From an uncultured Clostridia bacterium (lineage in GTDB: Bacteria > Bacillota > Clostridia > Christensenellales > UBA1242): 11,695 nucleotides of DNA. The notes under the pieces were generated by a model, which saw nothing but the letters and a program-made list of their open reading frames with translations, did not search any database and was not told the DNA's origin. The translations under genes were made by a program, and so were the position numbers. The stretch spans positions 1 through 11,695 of the forward strand of contig CALVUB010000022.1 in assembly GCA_944363385.1 (NCBI GenBank), read 5' to 3'. Below are positions 5,185 through 11,695 of the stretch, one piece after another; the first letter of the stretch is position 1; every line of letters begins with the position of its first letter.

Positions 5185-6852
5185 TTATGCTTGTTCGCTT
5201 TCCTCAGGTTTTTTGTAGAATTCCTCATAACATTCAACAAGTTCTGGTTTAAAGAGAGAGTTAAAAGAATATGGGTTTGCTACAAGTTTTGACAAATCAC
5301 CGTTGTATTTTAAACCTGCATCTTTAAGTAGATTTTTGATATGTTCTACAACTGTAGCTATATTTAATGATGGAAATTTTGGATTTTTTATGGAACTTCT
5401 GATAATATAACATGCAAGATAAACATAATAAAATTTCCATTCTTGTTGTATAGTCTTTTGTAGTTCTTCTGTTAATACTTGATTTAATATAAAATATCCA
5501 CCATTCACTTTTATTTTAACTCTAAAAGTCTCTATGCAAATATCCATTCTTGGATAATTTTTTGCATCTTGTTGTTCTTCATTGAAAGTAGCGGAATATG
5601 TTTTACCTTGCTGATCTGAAATAAAGGAGACATTTTTATTTTGTTTTGAGTTTGCAATTCTAAAGCAATATTTTTTTCCTTGCAGTATGCCATTACTGAG
5701 GATTTGTCTTATTTTTTTATCTATTTTTGGCAAAACCTTAGCTAATGGAACATCATTATAGTTAATCTGAACATAACCTAAACTGTAATCTCCATTTTTG
5801 TAAAAACCAGCAATTTCTTTTTTATCTAGCGGAATAAAGGTTGATACATTTTCTTCACTTTTATTTTCTACTGATTTCTCTTCAAAAGTTTCTATATTAT
5901 CAATAGTTTCTGCATTAACAATTTCTGTATTATCAATAGTTTTTACGTTATCTAAAAGGCTGGAATTTGATGATAAATTGACTTCTTTGTCTAAATTTCC
6001 CCAATATTTCATAAAGGCATTCTTATATTCCATTAATTTATTTTCATCATTTACCTCTCCAATCCGTGTACCTATTTGGTCAAAGCCAACAAACATTGAT
6101 TTTCCAAGTTTTAAGTAGCAGGTTTTCTCTTCTGAATTAAAAAGATAAGAGTTGTCAAATTCACACAAACTGGCTTTGCCATAGAGATGTAAATCGGTTG
6201 TTTGGGTTGTAAAAGGAATAACCAAAGCTCTCTTTTGATCTGGCAAAGTACGTAACACAAGGTATGGACGAGTTTTTGCACACTGATATTTGCTTAAAAC
6301 CACATCATTGGCAATCATATAAACACCACCTATATGCACAGAATTTTCATGTTGTGTATCATAAGGTGACATTATGTATATGCCTTTATTTGAATTAGAT
6401 TCAATTCCACAAAATCTTTGCAAAGCCTCTGACGGAACTGGCACAAGTGAATAGTTAGAATTTTTACTGATAGTATTTTCAGTCGGGTTGTTTGATACAT
6501 AAAACAACCAATTTCCTAAATGTTTGCAAACTTTTTGCACCGATTTTCTTGCTTCTTCAACCTTTTTTTTGTCATAGCAATGTTCATAAAAAGCACAAAA
6601 CAGATCTGCTCTTTTTAATTGCGAATCAATATTTTGAAATTGTAGGCGATAATCTTCATTGATTGAAACTACAATCGCCTTTGAAGGATCTCCACCTTTG
6701 TAATTGATATGAACAGCCATTCCTTTCATATCATCAGGGTCTTCAATTTTTTTCATTAAAGTAAAATATCGCAAGCCATCTTTTCCGTTGCTGTTTAATT
6801 CCAAAACTTCATATATAAGTTTCTCGAAGTCATCAATTGATATTTGTTTCAA
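5185..6852 (-). CDS. Large protein with an embedded PemK/MazF-like domain
   Basis: This encodes 555 residues; the whole protein is not a family I recognise. Residues about 172-285 resemble MazF along their length: HIGGVYMI (for RGEIYYA), KTRPYLVL (for GVRPVLII), ALVIPFTTQ (for [10 protein letters not shown]), SMFVGFDQIGTR (for [10 protein letters not shown]) and a final helix KLMEYKNAFMKYWG. The MazF active-site positions correspond to R195, T215 and Q259, so RNase activity is possible. Residues 1-170 and about 345-555 are unassigned. A polar linker (about 295-345) contains an 11-residue tandem repeat. The frame is open to a TTG at 6897, but a near-consensus promoter places transcription start near 6879. 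CAGGAGAT lies 6 bases before the TTG at 6852, which is taken as the start. The gene looks more AT-rich than its housekeeping neighbours, has its own promoter and terminator and is followed by an XRE regulator. This is consistent with an acquired toxin or defence-type cassette, which is inference. Confidence 0.8.
   Translation of the reverse strand: MKQISIDDFEKLIYEVLELNSNGKDGLRYFTLMKKIEDPDDMKGMAVHINYKGGDPSKAIVVSINEDYRLQFQNIDSQLKRADLFCAFYEHCYDKKKVEEARKSVQKVCKHLGNWLFYVSNNPTENTISKNSNYSLVPVPSEALQRFCGIESNSNKGIYIMSPYDTQHENSVHIGGVYMIANDVVLSKYQCAKTRPYLVLRTLPDQKRALVIPFTTQTTDLHLYGKASLCEFDNSYLFNSEEKTCYLKLGKSMFVGFDQIGTRIGEVNDENKLMEYKNAFMKYWGNLDKEVNLSSNSSLLDNVKTIDNTEIVNAETIDNIETFEEKSVENKSEENVSTFIPLDKKEIAGFYKNGDYSLGYVQINYNDVPLAKVLPKIDKKIRQILSNGILQGKKYCFRIANSKQNKNVSFISDQQGKTYSATFNEEQQDAKNYPRMDICIETFRVKIKVNGGYFILNQVLTEELQKTIQQEWKFYYVYLACYIIRSSIKNPKFPSLNIATVVEHIKNLLKDAGLKYNGDLSKLVANPYSFNSLFKPELVECYEEFYKKPEESEQA
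5878..5943 (-). repeat. 33-bp tandem repeat in the linker of the PemK-like gene
   Basis: Two 11-codon units, KTIDNTEIVNA and ETIDNIETFEE, lie in tandem. The DNA core repeats with one mismatch over 19 bp (5891-5909 and 5924-5942). It lies in the polar linker after the PemK-like domain, where copy number could vary without breaking the fold. Confidence 0.7.
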
Positions 6853-6885
6853 AATTTTATCTCCTGTTCTTTGTTTTACTGCCTT

Positions 6886-6914
6886 ATTATACTGCAATTT
6901 TGGGCTTCCGTCAA
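6886..6914 (-). promoter_or_regulatory. Near-consensus sigma-A promoter of the PemK-like gene
   Basis: On the minus strand TTGACG (6909-6914) is followed after exactly 17 bp by TATAAT (6886-6891). The predicted start is near 6879, giving a 27-nt leader that contains the CAGGAGAT ribosome binding site. This decides the TTG at 6852 as the start codon. Confidence 0.8.
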
Positions 6915-6983
6915 TAGGGAATTTGCAAAAAAAGTAAACTGCTTAGTGCAAAAACAGCCTCGATTATAAAACATCGCTTTAAC

Positions 6984-7018
6984 AAAAAAACTCCCATGAT
7001 AATCATCTATCACGGGAG
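6984..7018 (-). terminator. Strong intrinsic terminator after the acidic coiled-coil gene
   Basis: On the minus strand a 10-bp stem (7018-7009 with 7000-6991) pairs fully if one G-U is counted, closes an 8-nt loop and is followed by seven U residues (6990-6984). On the plus strand the G-U position would be an A-C mismatch, so it is built for the minus-strand transcript. It ends the smpB-ssrA-acidic protein unit. Confidence 0.9.
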
Positions 7019-7043
7019 ATTTTTCTATATTTAAGGTTTTGTA

Positions 7044-8177
7044 TTATTCTTCACTGTCGCCATCTGTGCCATTGAGTTTAGCAAGCATTTTTTCATGTGT
7101 TGCAATGTCTGACTTAAGGTCAGCATTTTTCATTGAAAGTAGGTTGAAAATTTGCTCAAGAAGAGGATATCTCTCTTCGTTTTTCTGCATAACTTCTTGG
7201 CAATGTTGAACAGAAAGTTTAAGTCCGTCAAGAAGGTCAAGGTCTTCTGAAAGTTTCTTTGCCTTTTCTTCATCGATATCAGAAATATTGTTTACGCCAT
7301 AAAGCTCAACTTTTTGTTTTGCAACCAAAGCCTCGCGTCTGCGAAGTTTTTGCTCGTCTCTTTCAAGAGTCCTCTTAACTCTTCTAAGAGGAATAAATTC
7401 TTTCTTGCACTTTCTGAGCTCTTTTTCATTTGCTTTAAGCTCTTCTTTCTCTTTTGCAATAAGTTCTTCAAGCTCTTCGGCAGTATAACCTGCAACTGTA
7501 TCGTCAATATCGGCTGACTCTTCGACTTCAGACTCTTCTTCATCTTCTTCTTCAGCTTCTTCTGCTGGTTCTTCTGTTTCTTCAGCAGGTTCTTCAGTTT
7601 CTTCAGCAGGTTCTTCTTCCGTCAAATCAACTTCCTCTTCTTCGGCCTCTTCTTCCTCTTCGCTTTCTTCTTCAGCTTCTTGTGTTAAGCGATTGATTCT
7701 TTCAAGAATTTCCTGTCTGCGCCTTGCAATTCTTTCAGCCTCAGCATTTTCATCTTGAGTTTGCTCCTCTTCTGGCTCTTCTACAGCCTGTTCAACAGGT
7801 TCTTCTTCAGGCTCCACTTCAGGCTCCACAGCAGGTTCTTCTTGAGTTTCCACTTCCTCATCAACGGCAATTTTTTGAGTTTCCGCCAATTTTTTCTGCT
7901 CTTCGGCTGGATCATAAGCCTCAACTTGACCACCTGCAAGAATAACCTCTGCATATTCAGGGTCATTTTTAATTTTGCTTGCATCTTCAGGATATTTTTC
8001 TTCAAGCACAGCCTGAATTTTTTTGCTATCTCTTTTGGTTTTCCCTTTGATGGCTTCATCGTCTTTCTTGCCACGACTTGCAATACTCATGAAAAGATCG
8101 CCGACAAAATAGATTAAAAATCCTCCAGCAATAATGATTCCAAGAGTTACAACAACGGTTACAATAACAGTGTCCAT
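7044..8177 (-). CDS. Membrane-anchored, highly acidic repeat and coiled-coil protein
   Basis: This encodes 377 residues with no recognised family. A single N-terminal membrane helix (about 3-29) is followed by a basic stretch (RGKKDD...KGKTKRDSKK, about 35-53), which suggests an N-out anchor with the bulk in the cytoplasm. Residues about 106-145 and 165-225 are extremely Glu-rich with Glu-Pro repeats, and a basic coiled segment (about 147-166) lies between them. The second block contains EEPAEET heptads. Residues about 231-295 and 303-370 form long charged coiled coils, ending in an acidic tail. This layout suggests a scaffold or spacer at the membrane. The gene starts 29 bases after the tmRNA 3' end with no terminator between, so it may share the smpB-ssrA transcript. 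A GGGGTAG site lies 6 bases before the ATG. Bacterial homologues with this architecture often diverge in the acidic part, so only the ends may be traceable. Confidence 0.85.
   Translation of the reverse strand: MDTVIVTVVVTLGIIIAGGFLIYFVGDLFMSIASRGKKDDEAIKGKTKRDSKKIQAVLEEKYPEDASKIKNDPEYAEVILAGGQVEAYDPAEEQKKLAETQKIAVDEEVETQEEPAVEPEVEPEEEPVEQAVEEPEEEQTQDENAEAERIARRRQEILERINRLTQEAEEESEEEEEAEEEEVDLTEEEPAEETEEPAEETEEPAEEAEEEDEEESEVEESADIDDTVAGYTAEELEELIAKEKEELKANEKELRKCKKEFIPLRRVKRTLERDEQKLRRREALVAKQKVELYGVNNISDIDEEKAKKLSEDLDLLDGLKLSVQHCQEVMQKNEERYPLLEQIFNLLSMKNADLKSDIATHEKMLAKLNGTDGDSEE
7563..7616 (-). repeat. 21-bp tandem repeat encoding EEPAEET heptads
   Basis: About 2.6 copies of a 21-bp unit (for example 7584-7604) encode repeated Glu-Glu-Pro-Ala-Glu-Glu-Thr. 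The two full units differ at synonymous sites. It lies inside the Glu-rich block of the membrane-anchored protein and is a likely site of length variation. Confidence 0.8.
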
Positions 8178-8206
8178 AATACTACCCCTTTTTTCTTATT
8201 TTTTTG

Positions 8207-8594
8207 TGGTGGAGACGGCGGGATTTGAACCCGCTTCCAAAAAGCTTTAACAAAGTTTTTCTACGCGTTTAGTTTATGTTTGGTTTTTCATCAAAATTTC
8301 GTCCATAAACAAACAATTTTGACAAGTCTTTTGGTTTTCTATAGTTATAAAGACAAACTCACTATAGAATTTTGGCTTTTGGTTGAACTCGCGTCTAAAC
8401 TAGCCAGATTTAAACGAGAGCTGTTCAAAATCTTTTGAACTCTTGTGCCACTTAGGCAGCCATTAAGGCAGCGCCGTTGTAGCTTTTTTCATTGTTTGCG
8501 TTTATTTTTTGCCCATTTTTTAGGTAGGCTTGGGCAACTACCACGCGCTTTACGCTTTGATAAAATGCTCCCTGTCGAAACCAATAACGCCCCC
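8207..8594 (-). ncRNA. ssrA: tmRNA (transfer-messenger RNA)
   Basis: tmRNA acts first as an alanyl-tRNA and then as a short mRNA to release ribosomes stalled on broken messages and tag the product for proteolysis. The 5' end GGGGGCG (8594-8588) pairs with CGTCTCC near the 3' end using two G-U pairs. The conserved GGTTTCGACAGGG follows the 5' stem. The T arm GCGGGTTCAAATCCCGC and the encoded ACCA end (to 8207) complete the tRNA-like domain. Pseudoknot 1 is exact: GGTAG (8542-8538) with CTACC (8527-8523), and TTGCCCA (8537-8531) with TGGGCAA (8515-8509). The tag frame starts 9 nt later. The 388-nt length is normal. Only 7 bases separate it from the smpB stop, so the two are co-transcribed and the RNA must be processed at both ends. 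No terminator follows directly. Confidence 0.97.
8452..8499 (-). other. tmRNA proteolysis tag reading frame
   Basis: From the resume codon GCA (8497-8499) the tag reads ANNEKSYNGAALMAA and ends with TAA (8452-8454). The ANN-E-Y start and double-Ala end are typical. The usual ending ALAA (GCA TTA GCT GCC in Bacillus subtilis) appears here as GCC TTA ATG GCT GCC, with an ATG codon between Leu and the final Ala-Ala. The C-terminal residues that ClpXP would read are therefore LMAA. Confidence 0.88.
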
Positions 8595-8601
8595 ATGGGT
8601 G

Positions 8602-9042
8602 TTAATAGTTTTTAAGTTCGCGCTCGATATCCCTTTTGACAGCTTTGTCTTTAAGGACATCTCTTTTGTCATAAAGTTTCTTTCCTTTGGCAAGAGCAAT
8701 TTCAACTTTGACAAGCCCGTTTTTATAGTATACTTTAGTTGGCACTATTGCATACCCTTTTTCTTGTTTTTTTCGCTCAAGCTTTAAAATTTCTTCTTTA
8801 TGCAAAAGCAGTTTTCGGTCAGGCCTTGTGTCCACCCAATTTGAAGAGATTTGCCAAGGCTGGATATAGCAGTTTTTCAAGATTGCCTCGCCGTTTTTGA
8901 TAACAACATAGCTGTCTGACAAACTGATTTTTCCTGCTAAAACAGACTTGATTTCGTTACCCTTCAAAACAATGCCTGCTTCAAACACATCAGAAACGAA
9001 GAAATTGAAATATGCCTTTTTGTTGTTTGTTATTATCTTCAT
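8602..9042 (-). CDS. smpB: SsrA-binding protein SmpB
   Basis: This 146-residue protein is a full-length SmpB, the obligate partner that binds the tRNA-like domain of tmRNA and places it in the stalled ribosome. Family motifs run in order: NNKKAYFNFFVSDVFEAGIVL (about 6-26), GNEIKSVLAGKISLSDSYV (28-46), RPDRKLLLHKEEI (about 73-85) and KVEIALAKGKKLYDKRDVLKDKAVKRDIER (about 112-141). The last holds the basic C-terminal tail that enters the mRNA channel. GGAGG lies 4 bases before the ATG but abuts the -10 box of the local promoter. It may therefore be present only on transcripts that begin further upstream. ssrA follows 7 bases after the stop. Confidence 0.97.
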   Translation of the reverse strand: MKIITNNKKAYFNFFVSDVFEAGIVLKGNEIKSVLAGKISLSDSYVVIKNGEAILKNCYIQPWQISSNWVDTRPDRKLLLHKEEILKLERKKQEKGYAIVPTKVYYKNGLVKVEIALAKGKKLYDKRDVLKDKAVKRDIERELKNY

Positions 9043-9051
9043 TTCGCCTCC

Positions 9052-9080
9052 ATTATAACATGTTTTGAAAACAATTTCAA
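9052..9080 (-). promoter_or_regulatory. Strong promoter for smpB-ssrA
   Basis: On the minus strand TTGAAA (9075-9080) is followed after 17 bp by a perfect TATAAT (9052-9057), preceded by TGT as an extended -10. The -10 abuts the GGAGG ribosome binding site. The predicted start is near 9045, about 3 nt before the smpB ATG, so this promoter may mainly serve ssrA or give a nearly leaderless smpB mRNA. Confidence 0.75.
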
Positions 9081-9090
9081 TACCCTTTTT

Positions 9091-9153
9091 AAAAAAAATG
9101 GCAAAATTATTGAAAATTTTCGACTTTTTTTATATTTTTTCAATATTTTTGCC
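9091..9153 (-). terminator. Terminator-like hairpin after rnr
   Basis: The arms 9100-9116 and 9137-9153 are 17 bp with one mismatch and enclose a 20-nt A-rich loop. Eight U residues (9098-9091) follow on the minus strand. The loop is long and the stem AT-rich, so it may be a leaky terminator or an mRNA-stabilising hairpin that lets part of the secG-rnr transcript run into smpB. Confidence 0.6.
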
Positions 9154-9204
9154 TTATTTTATCATTTTTTATGCCAAAATTCAACTTTTTGCTATAGGTT
9201 TTCT

Positions 9205-11292
9205 TTAAGCAAGTTCAAAATCAATTTTTCTCGTGTAAATGTTTGCGTTTGTAAGTTTTACTCTCAATTTGTCGCCTATTGAGAAAGTATGACTTTGACC
9301 TTTAAGTTTTAGTTGCTTTTCAAAGAAAAGATATTGGTCTGCTGGCAAATCTTCAATTTTGATAAGCCCCTCAACTGTGTTTTCAAGTTCTACAAAAAGC
9401 CCAAAGTTTGTCACTGATGAGACAATTGCGTCAAATTCTTCACCGACATGGTCTCTCATCAAATAAGCTTTCCAAAGGTCATCTATCTCGCGTTCACATT
9501 TTTCAGCATTGCGTTCTGTGACACTTGACTGCTCACCACTGTTGTATGTAAACTCTTCAAGTTCTGCTTTCCTCTGCCCTGACAAAGTATTAGTTTTTAG
9601 GCACTCTTTGATTATTCTGTGAATGGTAAGGTCTGGATATCTTCTTATCGGTGAAGTGAAGTGACAGTAGTAGTCTAGCCCCAGCCCAAAGTGACCCAAA
9701 CACTTATTGGTATACTTTGCTTTCTGCATAGAGCGCAAAATGATTTTATTGGCAGTTTTTTGATAATTCTCTCCTTCTATTGAGCCAAGAAGTTGTTGAT
9801 AAAATTTTGGTGTTATGTTTTCTGGAAGAGCTGGAGTTTTAACACCAACACCTTTCAAAAATTCAAGCACTGAAATGACTTTTTCTTTGCGTGGCGACTC
9901 GTGAATACGATATACAAAGGGAATTTCCTTATCACAAAACTCCTTTGCCACCGTTTCATTTGCCACAATCATAAAGTCTTCAATAAGTCTGTGAGCGTCA
10001 TTTCTTTCTCTTTCTTTAAGGTCGACCGCCATGCCATTTTCATCAAAAATAAACTGAACCTCTGGGATTTCAAAATCTAGCGAACCTTCTCTTATTCTTT
10101 TTGCCTGCAAAATTTTTGAAAGTTCATGCATAAGAAGAAGCTCATTTTTAACTTTTTCTGCCTTTGGGCTTGCCTGTTTGCCACAAAGCACTTTGTAAAC
10201 TTCGGTGTAAGTCAGTCTTGCCGAGCTTTTGATAACTCCTTCATAGATTTTATGAGAGACAACTTCTCCTTCTTTGTTAATCTCCATAATACAAGAGAGA
10301 GTCAACCTCTCAACCCCTTCATTTAAAGAGCAGATGCCGTTTGAAAGTTTTTCTGGAAGCATTGGAAGCACAGAGGTTGGAAAATAAACACTTGTGCCAC
10401 GATTGTAAGCCTCTTCATCAAGCGCGCTGTCATATTTGACATACTCACCAACATCGGCAATATGCACAGACAATTTGTAGTTGCCATTTGCCTCTTTAGA
10501 TATTCCCACAGCATCGTCAAAGTCCTTCGCATCTTCGCCGTCAATTGTAAAGGTCACCTCGCTAGTGAAATCTTTTCTGCCTTGTTTTTGAGCTGGAAGC
10601 ACATAGTCGGAAATTTTTTTGCACTCATTTTCCACACTCTCTGGAAAAATTTCGTAAAGGTTAAACTCTCTGATAAGCCCAAGTTCGCATGCTTTTATAT
10701 CACTGCTCTTGCCAAGATTTTCGCTAACTTTGCCTCTCAAGCCCTTTTTGTCACGCAAAAGAGAAATGACTACGCGGTCATCTTTCCAAAATCTGTTGTC
10801 AGAAATAAGTTTAATCTTAAATGGTATGTGATTGTTGTCAGGCTCAAGAAAAAAGTTTTTACCAACCTTTTCAACCACCCCGACAATCTTGTCGATTGGC
10901 TTATATATTGAAACAATCTTTCCATCGCTTCCTTCCTCACCAGCAGAAAGCACCTTAACAATAACCAAGTCGCCGTCAATTGCGTTCATGGTCATATTTG
11001 CAGGAATAAAAATGTCCTCTTTTTCGCCGAGTGCATCAATTTGAACAAACCCAAAGCCTTTTGCATTGCCAATATATTTGCCTTTTTGATAACTTGCAGA
11101 TGGAATGGCTACAAAATGCCCCTTGCCTTCCTCAAAAACCTCACCATTTTTCTTCATTTTGTCAAATTCTTTCTTCACCGACTGCAAAGGAAAGTTATAA
11201 GTTTTGGCTATAAAAGAAAAAAGATTGTCCAGCCCTTTTACGACCAAACCCTCTTTTCTTAAAAATTCTAAAATCTTTAATTTGATTTCCAT
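9205..11292 (-). CDS. rnr: Ribonuclease R (3'-5' exoribonuclease)
   Basis: This 695-residue RNase R/VacB digests structured RNA from the 3' end, including defective mRNAs released by tmRNA and tmRNA precursors. Domains in order are a winged-helix N-terminus (about 1-62), two cold-shock domains (about 68-130, opening with GKYIGNAKGFGFV, and about 135-195), the RNB catalytic domain (about 245-565) and S1 (about 615-690, GEEFDAIVSSVTNFGLFVEL). The catalytic metal site is visible as DGEDAKDFDDAV, with Asp251, 257, 259 and 260, followed by HIADVGEYV. The conserved HFTSPIRRYPDL is at about 544-555. The protein ends soon after S1, without the long Lys-rich tail of Escherichia coli RNase R. The gene starts 14 bases after secG, with an AGGATAGG-like site. 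The order secG-rnr-smpB-ssrA is a common Bacillota arrangement. Confidence 0.97.
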   Translation of the reverse strand: MEIKLKILEFLRKEGLVVKGLDNLFSFIAKTYNFPLQSVKKEFDKMKKNGEVFEEGKGHFVAIPSASYQKGKYIGNAKGFGFVQIDALGEKEDIFIPANMTMNAIDGDLVIVKVLSAGEEGSDGKIVSIYKPIDKIVGVVEKVGKNFFLEPDNNHIPFKIKLISDNRFWKDDRVVISLLRDKKGLRGKVSENLGKSSDIKACELGLIREFNLYEIFPESVENECKKISDYVLPAQKQGRKDFTSEVTFTIDGEDAKDFDDAVGISKEANGNYKLSVHIADVGEYVKYDSALDEEAYNRGTSVYFPTSVLPMLPEKLSNGICSLNEGVERLTLSCIMEINKEGEVVSHKIYEGVIKSSARLTYTEVYKVLCGKQASPKAEKVKNELLLMHELSKILQAKRIREGSLDFEIPEVQFIFDENGMAVDLKERERNDAHRLIEDFMIVANETVAKEFCDKEIPFVYRIHESPRKEKVISVLEFLKGVGVKTPALPENITPKFYQQLLGSIEGENYQKTANKIILRSMQKAKYTNKCLGHFGLGLDYYCHFTSPIRRYPDLTIHRIIKECLKTNTLSGQRKAELEEFTYNSGEQSSVTERNAEKCEREIDDLWKAYLMRDHVGEEFDAIVSSVTNFGLFVELENTVEGLIKIEDLPADQYLFFEKQLKLKGQSHTFSIGDKLRVKLTNANIYTRKIDFELA

Positions 11293-11306
11293 ACCCTATC
11301 CTCTGC

Positions 11307-11651
11307 CTATGCTGTTGCAGATGCCTCAGGCACTGCGTTGATAAGAAGTGAACAGAAGAATAAAATTGTGCAGATGATGATGATTGACGCCATTGCAATG
11401 GTGATTTTTTTAAGAATGCCATCGCGAGACGCTCCTTTGTTTTGCGCGTAGTAACTTTCTTGTCCGCCACCAGTAAAAGCATCAATACTGTTGTTTGAGT
11501 CATTTGATTGCATAAGAGTTGTCACAATCAGCACGATTGCGCTTGCAATGATAAGACCAAAAAGCACATATCTTAAGATAGGCAAAAAAGAAGTGAGAAA
11601 ATCACTTTGAATTTCGTTGTCTAGAAGTAAAGAAAAATTAAACATAATCAT
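11307..11651 (-). CDS. secG: Preprotein translocase subunit SecG
   Basis: This 114-residue protein is the small SecYEG subunit that assists protein export at the cytoplasmic membrane. It has the SecG layout. A first membrane helix is at about 26-48 (LRYVLFGLIIASAIVLIVTTL). It is followed by the conserved Gln-Ser and glycine-rich loop MQSNDSNNSIDAFTGGGQES (about 47-66) and a second helix at about 84-107. It is longer than the usual 75-80 residues because of an N-terminal extension of about 20 residues and a short Ala-rich tail. AAGGTGAT lies directly before the first ATG; a second ATG two codons later (11645) is also possible. The stop is TAG. A promoter may lie in the last 44 bases of the window, but I see no convincing pair there. 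Confidence 0.92.
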   Translation of the reverse strand: MIMFNFSLLLDNEIQSDFLTSFLPILRYVLFGLIIASAIVLIVTTLMQSNDSNNSIDAFTGGGQESYYAQNKGASRDGILKKITIAMASIIIICTILFFCSLLINAVPEASATA

Positions 11652-11695
11652 ATCACCTTAAAATAATGTAAAGAAACAGGACAAAAACAAGATAA

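Noticed and set aside
6853..6897. TTG start at 6897 for the PemK-like gene
   Set aside because: It lies upstream of the predicted transcription start near 6879 and overlaps the -10 region; the TTG at 6852 has a proper ribosome binding site.
7563..7616. CRISPR-like or regulatory repeat array
   Set aside because: The 21-bp period keeps the reading frame and encodes EEPAEET heptads, with no spacers; it is a coding repeat.
7755..8117. Long plus-strand ORFs opposite the acidic protein gene
   Set aside because: They are the antisense of Glu-rich repeats, giving Leu/Phe/Gln-rich products with no ribosome binding site.
10462..10911. 149-codon plus-strand ORF inside rnr
   Set aside because: It lies fully antisense to the RNase R catalytic region, with no ribosome binding site or family similarity.

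Overview
The window is AT-rich and carries a classic low-GC Gram-positive gene set, including a SecG-RNase R-SmpB-tmRNA cluster, an AcpS gene near MazF, strong AGGAGG-type ribosome binding sites and many U-tract terminators. I read it as a chromosome segment of a Bacillota bacterium, most likely an uncultured Clostridia-like lineage. No species can be named from the sequence alone. Only the first 500 bases (tRNA-Trp and a small membrane protein) are on the plus strand. Everything from 527 to the right edge is on the minus strand, so transcription runs right to left.

In transcription order from the right edge, the first block is RNA quality control and secretion. It holds secG, rnr (RNase R), a terminator, a separate smpB promoter, smpB and ssrA (tmRNA). 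SmpB and tmRNA rescue stalled ribosomes, and RNase R degrades the defective mRNA and processes tmRNA. The tmRNA tag ends in ALMAA instead of the usual ALAA. Only 29 bases after ssrA comes a membrane-anchored, extremely acidic repeat and coiled-coil protein of unknown function. It ends at a strong terminator (6984-7018).

The second block (about 4800-6914) looks like an accessory cassette. A 555-residue protein with its own near-consensus promoter carries a central PemK/MazF-like domain in which the RNase active-site residues appear conserved. It is followed by a terminator, an 11-bp inverted-repeat operator candidate and a small XRE repressor. I do not recognise the large protein's two flanking regions. 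This is the best candidate here for an undescribed system.

The third block is housekeeping. Its first gene is uracil-DNA glycosylase (ung), interrupted by one in-frame TAG and apparently transcribed from a leaderless promoter. Then comes tyrS with its own promoter, followed by a tight run of a single-domain YigZ/IMPACT protein, recX and acpS, which ends at a terminator (1404-1430).

The last block on this strand is a toxin-antitoxin-like pair, an acidic 80-residue ORF overlapping a canonical mazF, followed by a small XRE regulator. This resembles the Bacillus acpS-alr-ndoAI-ndoA region, but alr is missing and the antitoxin position holds an unrelated-looking protein. Several promoters sit so close to their start codons that the predicted 5' leaders are only 0-15 nt.
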